8,951 nt of DNA from an uncultured Acidobacteriota bacterium (GTDB lineage: Bacteria; Acidobacteriota; Thermoanaerobaculia; Gp7-AA8). The notes beneath the pieces are model-generated. The model was not told the DNA's origin, searched no databases, and saw only the letters and a list, made by a program, of their open reading frames with translations. The translations under genes were made by a program, and so were the position numbers. The stretch spans positions 1 through 8,951 of the forward strand of contig CAMPKJ010000208.1 of assembly GCA_946887105.1 (NCBI GenBank), in the 5' to 3' direction. The stretch's first letter is position 1, and every line of letters begins with the position of its first letter. This document shows, one piece after another, positions 1-8,951 of the stretch.

Positions 1-69
1 CGGCGAGTCGCCGTCGCCCACTCGAGCCACATGAGCGCGTTTGGAAACTGCGGAACCGTTAGCCGTTAC
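1..69. other. short non-coding edge downstream of the histidine kinase
   Basis: The first 69 bases lie beyond the stop codon of the minus-strand histidine kinase. Positions 1-13 form a small perfect palindrome (CGGCGA, one central base, TCGCCG), which may be the inner part of a larger hairpin cut by the window edge. No T-tract or other terminator hallmark is visible and no gene can be supported here. Confidence 0.3.
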
Positions 70-3328
<3,259 letters not shown>

Positions 3329-3333
<5 letters not shown>

Positions 3334-3353
3334 GGACTTCCGCAATCCATGCT
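3329..3353 (-). promoter_or_regulatory. hairpin over the histidine kinase start codon
   Basis: On the minus strand AGCATGGA and TCCATGCT form a perfect 8-bp stem with a 9-nt loop. The downstream arm contains the ATG at 3333; the loop holds the GGAAG ribosome-binding-like sequence and the alternative TTG start at 3345. In mRNA this would hide the start codon. It could limit initiation unless ribosomes arriving from the upstream 85-aa gene open it. The pairing is seen directly; the regulatory role is inferred. Confidence 0.35.
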
Positions 3354-3362
3354 AACAGAAGC

Positions 3363-3620
3363 TCAGACGTGCACGAGGCGATAGATCGAGCTCGCCGCGG
3401 GCACGCTGGAACGCGCATCGAACAGCACGAAATCGCGGACAGCGCTGGTCGGCAACGTGTCCACGCGATCGTCGGAGGTGAGCGTCAGCAGGTGATCCGG
3501 CTCGGCGAGCGCGCGCTCCAATCCTTCTCGCGTCGTCGAACCACATCCCGCCACCACCGACCGACCATCGTTGAGGACCATCCAGACCAGGCGCGGCATG
3601 GGCTCCAAGGGTAGGTTCAT
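3363..3620 (-). CDS. conserved-looking hypothetical protein, 85 aa, upstream of the kinase
   Basis: I do not recognise this family. The 85-aa product has no signal peptide, membrane segment or obvious metal-binding motif. It alternates short hydrophobic strand-like stretches (RLVWMVLNDGRSVVAG near 10-25, HLLTLTSDDRVDTL near 43-56, RDFVLFDAR near 62-70), as expected for a small mostly beta protein. It is acidic to neutral, unlike the Arg-rich frames opposite, so this strand is preferred over the overlapping plus-strand frame at 3369-3614. It ends 29 nt before the kinase start, suggesting co-transcription and possibly a role as partner or modulator of the kinase; that is inference from position only. 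No strong Shine-Dalgarno sequence precedes the ATG. A CRP-like palindrome lies 16 nt upstream. Confidence 0.6.
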   Translation of the reverse strand: MNLPLEPMPRLVWMVLNDGRSVVAGCGSTTREGLERALAEPDHLLTLTSDDRVDTLPTSAVRDFVLFDARSSVPAASSIYRLVHV

Positions 3621-3635
3621 GCAGAGGTAGTGTCG

Positions 3636-3649
3636 GTGAGGCCGCTCAC
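3636..3649. promoter_or_regulatory. CRP/FNR-type operator-like palindrome (GTGA-N6-TCAC)
   Basis: Positions 3636-3639 GTGA and 3646-3649 TCAC flank six bases, exactly matching the symmetric core of CRP-family sites. The outer T and A of the E. coli consensus are absent (G at both ends). It sits 16-29 nt upstream of the 85-aa gene start on the minus strand and about 110 nt upstream of mazG on the plus strand. It could regulate either; a chance match is possible. Confidence 0.3.
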
Positions 3650-3660
3650 GTTACAAACAG

Positions 3661-3747
3661 TTCCTCGGTGTGCCTCGGAGTTCCTCGGAGTTCCTCGGTG
3701 TGGCCTCCCTCCGAGGAACCCGAGGAACTCCGAGGAACCGAGGAACT
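3661..3747. repeat. tandem-unit palindrome, 10-bp units, upstream of mazG
   Basis: Four consecutive 10-mers based on TTCCTCGG plus AG or TG run from 3661 to 3700. They face, after a short spacer, four reverse-complement units based on CCGAGGAAC(T) from 3711 to 3747. The best-paired core is a perfect 19-bp inverted repeat: 3680-3698 (GTTCCTCGGAGTTCCTCGG) with 3720-3738, leaving a 21-nt loop. It fills most of the 138-bp gap between the divergent 85-aa gene and mazG and stops directly at the candidate mazG -10 box. No transposase is present. It has the same layout as the element at 5627-5710 but an unrelated unit sequence. Confidence 0.85.
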
Positions 3748-3752
3748 AGAAT
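3747..3752 (+). promoter_or_regulatory. candidate -10 box of mazG (leaderless arrangement)
   Basis: TAGAAT (5 of 6 matches to TATAAT) ends 6 nt before the mazG ATG at 3759. With usual -10 to start-site spacing, transcription would begin at or next to the A of the ATG, giving an mRNA with no 5' leader; consistently, no Shine-Dalgarno sequence lies between. No TTGACA-like -35 is seen at 16-18 bp; that position is inside the repeat. The same hexamer stands 8 nt before hutU. Confidence 0.45.
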
Positions 3753-3758
3753 CGGCCC

Positions 3759-4538
3759 ATGAAACGCTCCTTCGACGACCTCGTCCGCCTGATGACCCGC
3801 CTGCGCGGACCGGACGGCTGTCCGTGGGATCGCAAGCAGACCCTGCCCGATCTCAAGCCGTATGTCATCGAGGAGTCCTATGAAGTGGTGGATGCGATCG
3901 ATCAGAACGATCGCGCGGCCCTGGCCGAGGAGCTCGGCGACCTGATGCTGCAGGCGGTGTTCATCGCGGAGATCACGCGCGAAGAAGGATCGTTCGACAT
4001 CTACGACTCCATCACCGCCATCCACGACAAACTCGTGCGGCGCCATCCGCACGTCTTCGGCGATGTCGTGGCCAGCGATGCCGAGCAGGTGCTCGTCAAC
4101 TGGGAAAAGCTCAAACAGGACGAACGAAAAGCGGAAAACAAGAGCGTGCTCTCCGGCGTGCCGCAGGCGATGCCGGCGCTACTGAAGGCCTCGCGGCTGA
4201 CGGAGAAAGCGGCCCGCGTCGGATTCGACTGGCGGCGCACCGAGGACGTGCTCGAGAAGCTCGATGAAGAGCTGGCCGAGCTGCGCGAGGCCATCGCGGA
4301 GGGCGATGCGGAACACGTGCATGAGGAGATCGGAGACCTGCTGTTCACCATCGCCAACATCGCCCGCAAGGTGAACGTGAATCCGGAGGAGGCGCTGCAA
4401 TCGACGAACCGCAAGTTCATGCGCCGCTTCGAAGCGATGGAAGCGCGCGTGCGCGAAGGCGACCAGAACCTCGATCAGCTCGAGCTCGAGGAGATGGATC
4501 GTCTGTGGGACGAGGCCAAGGCAGCGGAGCGCGGATGA
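3759..4538 (+). CDS. mazG: nucleoside triphosphate pyrophosphohydrolase MazG
   Basis: MazG hydrolyses (d)NTPs to the monophosphate and pyrophosphate in the cytosol, with Mg2+, and is considered a house-cleaning and nucleotide-pool enzyme. The 259-aa length is typical of full MazG with two tandem all-alpha MazG domains. The first domain opens with the family signature RGPDGCPWDRKQT at 16-28 and carries the metal-binding acids in EESYE (38-42) and EELGD (57-61), followed by HPHVFGD near 96-102. The second domain repeats the pattern with DEELAEL near 169-175 and EEIGD (189-193). The start codon is the first ATG in frame after the repeat and matches the usual MazG N-terminus. A candidate -10 box just before it suggests a leaderless transcript. 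The stop overlaps the ATG of a small open frame (ATGA), pointing to an operon with yidD. Confidence 0.96.
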   Translation: MKRSFDDLVRLMTRLRGPDGCPWDRKQTLPDLKPYVIEESYEVVDAIDQNDRAALAEELGDLMLQAVFIAEITREEGSFDIYDSITAIHDKLVRRHPHVFGDVVASDAEQVLVNWEKLKQDERKAENKSVLSGVPQAMPALLKASRLTEKAARVGFDWRRTEDVLEKLDEELAELREAIAEGDAEHVHEEIGDLLFTIANIARKVNVNPEEALQSTNRKFMRRFEAMEARVREGDQNLDQLELEEMDRLWDEAKAAERG

Positions 4539-4675
4539 AGATCGTGATCTGTCATCCCGAGCGTGAGTCGAGGGACCCGGGTGGGCGCGCGGCTCGAGGC
4601 GCGTTCATCGTGCCGCCCCTCCGCCCAGGTCCCTCGACTGACGCTCGGGATGACACGAAGGGACCGGCTCGATGA
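4535..4675 (+). CDS. possible 46-aa linker ORF between mazG and yidD
   Basis: An open frame begins with ATG inside the mazG stop (ATGA at 4535-4538), preceded by GGAG at 4526-4529 with 5-nt spacing. It ends with TGA inside the yidD start (ATGA at 4672-4675). The product would begin MKIVICHPERESRDPGG and is rich in Arg, Pro and Gly; most of it is translated from the inverted repeat at 4550-4655, so a conserved protein function is unlikely. If translated, it would couple mazG to yidD by stop/start overlaps at both ends. No homology is recognised. It may be a chance frame left after repeat insertion. Confidence 0.25.
   Translation: MKIVICHPERESRDPGGRAARGAFIVPPLRPGPSTDARDDTKGPAR
4550..4655. repeat. 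inverted repeat with 32-bp arms between mazG and yidD
   Basis: The left arm 4550-4581 begins TGTCATCCCGAGCGTGAGTC; the right arm 4624-4655 is its reverse complement. They pair at 30 of 32 positions (mismatches at 4565/4640 and 4578/4627) around a 42-nt loop. It starts 11 nt after the mazG stop and ends 16 nt before yidD. Its arm motif (TCATCCCGAGCG followed by a GAGGGACC-like end) resembles intergenic repeats seen in many GC-rich bacteria, but this is recalled, not searched. It has no coding capacity for a transposase and looks like a small non-autonomous element. Confidence 0.85.
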
Positions 4676-4977
4676 AACGCCGCCGCTATACGTTCCTCGC
4701 GGCGCTGATCGTGCTCGCCATCGCGCTGCACGACCTCGCGGCGCCGCGCGGACACGGGCTGGCCGCGCGCGGCGCGATCTTCATCGTCGACGAATACCGC
4801 GCGCACGTCTCGCCGCGGCTGCGCGGGCGCGTGACCTGCCGCTTCACGCCTACCTGCTCGGCGTACGGCCGCGAGGCGATCCGGAAGTACGGTTTCGCGA
4901 AGGGAGCTTCGAAGGCCGTTTGGCGGATCGCGCGCTGCGGGCCCTGGACGCCGCAGGGGACGCGGGAGCTTCCGTAA
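4672..4977 (+). CDS. yidD: membrane protein insertion efficiency factor YidD, with N-terminal membrane segment
   Basis: YidD is a small membrane-associated protein that helps YidC and Sec insert inner-membrane proteins. This copy has 101 aa against about 70-90 for common homologues. Residues 42-60 carry the family pattern YRAHVSP followed by CRFTPTCSAY, with Cys near 56 and 62; GREAIRKYG and the RIARC segment with Cys near 89, then GPW, complete the domain. The extra length is at the N-terminus: basic MKRRR then a hydrophobic stretch about 7-23, so it probably has a true transmembrane anchor or uncleaved signal. The ATG at 4672 is preceded by AAGGGA about 8 nt upstream. In many bacteria yidD sits with rpmH, rnpA and yidC; here it follows mazG. 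Its last 128 bp overlap the 3' end of nth on the other strand. Confidence 0.9.
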   Translation: MKRRRYTFLAALIVLAIALHDLAAPRGHGLAARGAIFIVDEYRAHVSPRLRGRVTCRFTPTCSAYGREAIRKYGFAKGASKAVWRIARCGPWTPQGTRELP

Positions 4978-5608
4978 CCAGAATCGCCGACGGACAGATG
5001 TCGTTCAGCACGCAGTTCGGGCAGTCGGGCTTGCGCGCGATGCAGACGCGGCGTCCGTGCAGGATCAGGTGATTCGCGAACTTCGTCCACTCGCCGCGCG
5101 GCACGATCTTCATCAGGTCCTTCTCGATGTCGACCGGATCGGCGTGTTTGGTGAAGCCGAGGCGGCCGGAGAGCCGCGTCACGTGCGTGTCGACGATGAT
5201 GCCCGCCTCGATGCCCATGGCATTGCCGAGCACCACGTTCGCGGTCTTGCGTCCGACGCCGGGGAGCGCGACCAGTTCTTCCATCGTCCGCGGCACCTCG
5301 CCTCCGTGCTTCTCGACGAGCGCTTTGCTGCACGCGATGACCGCCTTGGCCTTGTTGCGGAAGAAGCCGGTCTGCTTCACGTCCGTCTCCATCTCCACCT
5401 GCGAGGCGTTCGCGAACGCACGCGCATCCGGATACTTGCGGAAGAGCGATTTGGTGACGATGTTCACGCGCACGTCCGTCGACTGCGCCGCCAGGATCGT
5501 CGCGATCAGCAGCTCGAACGGGTTGCGATAGTCGAGCTCGACGCGGGCATCGGGGTAGATTTCGTGCAGCCGACGGTTCACTTCGGCGGCGCGGGTCTTT
5601 CGGTCCAT
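4850..5608 (-). CDS. nth: endonuclease III (DNA glycosylase/AP lyase)
   Basis: Nth removes oxidised pyrimidines from DNA and cleaves the abasic site in base-excision repair. Of 252 aa, about 1-205 match the usual enzyme of 210-220 aa: ATILAAQSTD near 36-45; helix-hairpin-helix LPGVGRKTA at 115-123 with the catalytic Lys at 121; VDTHV with catalytic Asp at 140; and a 4Fe-4S cluster with Cys at 189, 196, 199 and 205 (spacing C-x6-C-x2-C-x5-C). The last 47 residues are a Ser/Arg/Pro-rich, low-complexity basic tail encoded antisense to yidD; it is probably stop-codon loss or readthrough rather than a domain. ATG at 5608 is chosen because the frame further upstream only translates repeat units. 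TACCAT ends 6 nt before this ATG. The gene is convergent with yidD and divergent from hutU. Confidence 0.96.
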   Translation of the reverse strand: MDRKTRAAEVNRRLHEIYPDARVELDYRNPFELLIATILAAQSTDVRVNIVTKSLFRKYPDARAFANASQVEMETDVKQTGFFRNKAKAVIACSKALVEKHGGEVPRTMEELVALPGVGRKTANVVLGNAMGIEAGIIVDTHVTRLSGRLGFTKHADPVDIEKDLMKIVPRGEWTKFANHLILHGRRVCIARKPDCPNCVLNDICPSAILVTEAPASPAASRARSARSAKRPSKLPSRNRTSGSPRGRTPSR

Positions 5609-5614
5609 CGCGCG

Positions 5615-5642
5615 ATGGTATGGCCGAGTCTCAAAGTCGCAA
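5615..5642 (-). promoter_or_regulatory. candidate nth promoter, -35 inside the repeat
   Basis: On the minus strand TTGCGA (5642-5637) and TACCAT (5620-5615) are separated by 16 bp. The -10-like hexamer ends 6 nt before the nth ATG, implying a leaderless or nearly leaderless message. The -35-like hexamer is one unit of the palindrome at 5627-5710. Matches are 4 of 6 for each box, so this is a candidate only. Confidence 0.35.
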
Positions 5643-5710
5643 AGTCTCAAAGTCGCAAAGAACGCGGGAACACGCTCTTTGAGACTTTGCGACTTTGCGA
5701 CTTTGCGACT
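5627..5710. repeat. tandem-unit palindrome, 8-bp units, between nth and hutU
   Basis: The left half 5627-5662 is four-plus tandem copies of AGTCKCAA (K is T or G). The right half 5675-5710 is four-plus copies of the reverse complement, CTTTGMGA. The arms pair at 32 of 36 positions around a 12-nt spacer. It occupies most of the 125-bp gap between divergent nth and hutU, starting 18 nt from nth and ending 23 nt from hutU. The open frames extending upstream of both genes are just translated repeat. Architecture matches the 3661-3747 element, with a different unit. Confidence 0.87.
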
Positions 5711-5725
5711 GCTCAGCCATAGAAT
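5695..5725 (+). promoter_or_regulatory. candidate hutU promoter, -35 inside the repeat
   Basis: TAGAAT at 5720-5725 ends 8 nt before the hutU ATG, so the transcript would start at or next to the start codon. A TTGCGA unit of the repeat lies at 5695-5700, 19 bp upstream of the -10, slightly long for a sigma-70 promoter; a second copy at 5703-5708 is too close. No Shine-Dalgarno sequence is visible, in keeping with a leaderless message. Confidence 0.38.
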
Positions 5726-5733
5726 CCGCACTC

Positions 5734-7398
<1,665 letters not shown>

Positions 7399-7400
7399 TC

Positions 7401-7493
7401 TGGAGTGCGGCGACCGCAGTCGCCGCTTTCGATGCGGTAGCCACAGCTACCGCGGCATCGCTGAAAAGCGGTAGCTGCGGCTACCGCACTCCA
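7401..7493. repeat. three-hairpin element with 10-bp terminal inverted repeats
   Basis: The ends are TGGAGTGCGG (7401-7410) and CCGCACTCCA (7484-7493), a perfect 10-bp terminal inverted repeat. Inside are three hairpins, each with an 8-bp perfect stem and a 4-nt loop: 7407-7426 (arm GCGGCGAC), 7434-7453 (arm GCGGTAGC) and 7468-7487 (arm GCGGTAGC again). The DNA or RNA could fold as a cloverleaf or as successive hairpins. It fills the gap between convergent hutU and the TPR gene and supplies the TPR gene's stop codon. It resembles a non-autonomous REP/MITE-like element and may serve as a bidirectional terminator, though it lacks a T-tract. Confidence 0.85.
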
Positions 7494-8119
7494 AACTTCT
7501 TCGCCAATTTGCGTGCGTTCTGATCGTTGGGATTCCGTCGCAGGTGCTCGCGCAGCGCGGCGCGTCCCTGCTCCAAACGGCACCCGCAAAACTCCGCGGT
7601 GCGCGCGATCTCGTACGGATCCGCCAGCTCCTCGAACATCGCAAACGCCTCGTCCCACTGCTGCGTCTCCTGCGAGAGCCATCCGAGCCACTTCGCCGCG
7701 AGCGCGCGCGTCGGCGCATTGCCGAGCTTCCTCGCCTCACGAAAGGCGTGACGTGCGGGACCGTACTCCTTCTCGCGGTAGGCGATGTAGCCGCGCGCGA
7801 AGTGTCCGAGCGCGGGATCGCGCCGCGCGATCTCCGCGGCCTGCGTCCGCGCCTCCTTCACATCGCCGCCGAGGATCGAGGGAGTGACCGTATGGAAGCG
7901 CACCAGATCGAGACGCACCTCGACGTTTTCCGGCTCCTGCGCGAGTGCGTCGCGCAACGCTTCGTGAATGCGCGGGATGAGCACGAGCAGCCGCACCGGA
8001 TTCGTTTTCGGGACCTCGGCCATCATCTTCCGCGCCTCGGCATGACGGTCGGCGGGCACGGCCATGACCTTCGTCGCCAAAACGATCGCGAATAGCGTCA
8101 GTAGAACAAACGTTCTCAG
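7481..8119 (-). CDS. predicted exported TPR protein, start uncertain
   Basis: A roughly 212-aa protein with helical TPR-like repeats: GYIAYREKEYGPARHAFREA near 110-129, a second around 140-165 (WLGWLSQ, WDEAFAMFEELA), and a third near 181-200 (RLEQGRAALREHLRRNPND). TPRs mediate protein contacts; the partner is unknown. The N-terminus read from a CTG at 8119 is a textbook signal peptide (MRTFVLLTLF, then AIVLATKVMA) with likely cleavage after the last Ala at 20, so it should be exported. GAGGA lies 4 nt before that CTG. Alternatives are TTG at 8152, upstream of the candidate -10 box, and ATG at 8065, which would delete the signal peptide. Frames further upstream are antisense to the desaturase and are not real. 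The stop codon and last three residues come from the 7401-7493 repeat. Confidence 0.75.
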   Translation of the reverse strand: MRTFVLLTLFAIVLATKVMAVPADRHAEARKMMAEVPKTNPVRLLVLIPRIHEALRDALAQEPENVEVRLDLVRFHTVTPSILGGDVKEARTQAAEIARRDPALGHFARGYIAYREKEYGPARHAFREARKLGNAPTRALAAKWLGWLSQETQQWDEAFAMFEELADPYEIARTAEFCGCRLEQGRAALREHLRRNPNDQNARKLAKKFGVR

Positions 8120-8142
8120 GCAGTCCTCGAAGTTGCATACTA
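8113..8142. promoter_or_regulatory. candidate overlapping divergent promoter
   Basis: The bases GCATACTA hold two -10-like hexamers on opposite strands: plus CATACT (8136-8141) for the desaturase and minus TAGTAT (8142-8137) for the TPR gene. A plus-strand -35-like TTCTCA at 8113-8118 is exactly 17 bp from the plus -10. No clear minus-strand -35 is seen. The hexamer matches are moderate, so this is tentative. Confidence 0.3.
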
Positions 8143-8158
8143 CCCGCTTCAAATTGTT

Positions 8159-8165
8159 GGAGGTG
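8159..8165 (+). promoter_or_regulatory. strong Shine-Dalgarno GGAGGTG, misplaced for the desaturase ATG
   Basis: GGAGGTG is the best ribosome-binding sequence in the window, but it lies 23 nt before the first in-frame ATG (8189), too far for normal use. An in-frame ATC codon at 8171 is 5 nt from it. There is no in-frame ATG, GTG or TTG between. Either the start is a rare ATC codon, or the site is fortuitous and ATG is used with no leader motif. Confidence 0.4.
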
Positions 8166-8188
8166 TCGCCATCAAAGCTCAGCAGCAA

Positions 8189-8951
8189 ATGAAAAAAGAC
8201 TGGGTGAACATCCTGTTCCTCACGCTCACCCCGGTCATCGGGATCGCCGGGACCGCCGCGTATACCTGGTACGCCGGCTTCTCCCTCTGGATGCCGATGC
8301 TCCTTCTCGGCATGTACCTCCTGGTCGGCATCTCGATCTGCGCCGGGTACCACCGGTTCTTCTCGCACAAGAGCTACGAGGCGGCCCGTCCCGTCCAGGT
8401 CTTCTACGCGATCTTCGGCGCGATGGCCGCGCAGAACTCGATTCTGTGGTGGTCGTCCAGCCATCGCGTGCACCACAAGTACGTCGACAAGGATTGGGAT
8501 CCGTACAACATCCAGCGCGGCTTCTGGTGGGCACACATCCTCTGGATCTTCTACAAGAACGACCAGCGCGACGACACGTTCGCGAACTCGCCGGACCTGC
8601 TCGCCAATCCGGTAGTGATGTGGCAGCACAAGTGGCACAAGGTGATCCTGATCGCCGGCGGCTTCGGGCTGCCCACGCTGATCGGCGCCGCGTTCGGCAA
8701 TCCGCTGGCCGGCCTCCTATGGGGCGGCTTCCTGCGCATCGCCGTCATTCATCACACCACGTTCTTCGTGAACTCGCTCGCCCATCAGCTGGGCAAGCCG
8801 CTGTTCAATTCAGAGGTTTCGGCGCGCGACAACTGGCTGGTCGCGCTGCTCACGCTCGGCGAGGGCTATCACTCGTTCCATCACCGCTTCCCCGCCGACT
8901 TCCGCAACGGCATCCGCTGGTACCAGTGGGATCCGGCGAAGTGGTGGATCG
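8189..8951 (+). CDS. membrane fatty-acid (acyl-CoA delta-9 type) desaturase, 3' end cut by window
   Basis: Integral-membrane di-iron desaturase that inserts a cis double bond in acyl chains, adjusting membrane fluidity. 254 residues are visible before the window ends. The three histidine boxes are intact: HRFFSH at 55-60, HRVHH at 92-96 (in WWSSSHRVHHKYVD) and HSFHH at 228-232 (in GEGYHSFHHRFP); NSLAHQLG at 195-202 is the further conserved His segment of this family. Hydrophobic segments lie about 8-28, 33-51, 68-85, 150-166 and 170-190, fitting four membrane helices. The order and spacing match acyl-CoA/acyl-lipid delta-9 desaturases rather than soluble acyl-ACP enzymes. ATG at 8189 is the first standard start; an ATC six codons upstream has the better ribosome-binding site. 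It is divergent from the TPR gene. The missing C-terminus should be short if of usual length, about 270-300 aa. Confidence 0.93.
   Translation, partial: MKKDWVNILFLTLTPVIGIAGTAAYTWYAGFSLWMPMLLLGMYLLVGISICAGYHRFFSHKSYEAARPVQVFYAIFGAMAAQNSILWWSSSHRVHHKYVDKDWDPYNIQRGFWWAHILWIFYKNDQRDDTFANSPDLLANPVVMWQHKWHKVILIAGGFGLPTLIGAAFGNPLAGLLWGGFLRIAVIHHTTFFVNSLAHQLGKPLFNSEVSARDNWLVALLTLGEGYHSFHHRFPADFRNGIRWYQWDPAKWWI

Noticed and set aside
3661..3747. CRISPR array
   Set aside because: Units are only 10 bp with no unique spacers and half are inverted, so this is a tandem palindrome, not a CRISPR.
4550..4655. Insertion sequence
   Set aside because: Only 106 bp, with no transposase frame and no clear target-site duplication; at most a non-autonomous element.
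5609..5731. 41-aa N-terminal extension of Nth, and 13-aa extension of HutU from 5695
   Set aside because: Both translate the tandem repeat units (patterns such as KVAKSQS and RLCDF) and precede the normal family N-termini.
7401..7493. tRNA-like cloverleaf gene
   Set aside because: Three hairpins plus an end stem resemble a cloverleaf, but stems are uniform 8 bp with 4-nt loops, two are near copies, and there is no T-loop, D-loop or anticodon-loop signature.
8104..8115. GAAC-N4-GTTC palindrome, like a Gram-positive-type LexA box
   Set aside because: Single eight-base match inside the signal-peptide coding sequence, downstream of the candidate promoter, with no SOS gene adjacent; chance is the simpler explanation.
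8120..8638. N-terminal 173-aa extension of the TPR protein frame
   Set aside because: The extension is antisense to the desaturase, including all its coding sequence up to 8638; the natural protein begins at the signal peptide near 8119.

Overview
The window is a GC-rich, densely packed bacterial chromosome segment holding ordinary housekeeping and metabolic genes. There is no phage, integrase, transposase, tRNA, rRNA or CRISPR signal. The gene mix, the coding style (long spurious antisense reading frames) and the many palindromic intergenic repeats fit a soil- or sediment-type lineage such as Acidobacteriota or a similar phylum, but nothing in the window fixes the taxon.

Layout. (1) 70-3620, minus strand: an unrecognised 85-aa protein followed 29 nt later by a 1087-aa soluble hybrid-type sensor histidine kinase (degenerate receiver, GAF, PAS, GAF, PAS, PAS, HisKA, HATPase). 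(2) 3759-4977, plus strand: mazG (NTP pyrophosphohydrolase), then a 46-codon open frame created mostly by an inverted repeat, then yidD (membrane-insertion factor with its own N-terminal membrane segment). The two joints are both ATGA stop/start overlaps. (3) 4850-5608, minus strand: nth (endonuclease III), whose basic C-terminal tail is encoded antisense to the last 128 bp of yidD. (4) 5734-7398, plus strand: hutU (urocanate hydratase), without other hut genes nearby. (5) 7481-8119, minus strand: a predicted exported TPR protein. (6) 8189-8951, plus strand: a membrane fatty-acid desaturase cut by the window edge, divergent from the TPR gene.

The most unusual feature is between the genes. Four gaps each carry a different palindromic element: a 10-bp-unit tandem array facing its own reverse complement (3661-3747), a 32-bp-arm inverted repeat (4550-4655), an 8-bp-unit tandem array facing its reverse complement (5627-5710), and a three-hairpin element with 10-bp terminal inverted repeats (7401-7493). 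They appear to supply or touch functional sites: candidate -35 boxes, a linker reading frame, a stop codon and a likely bidirectional terminator. Three genes (mazG, nth, hutU) also have a TANNAT hexamer ending only 6-8 nt before ATG, the layout expected of leaderless mRNAs. The genes show no evident shared pathway; they look like independent chromosomal transcription units. I see no clear new enzyme or defence system here. The best novelty candidates are the repeat families and the leaderless promoter arrangement.
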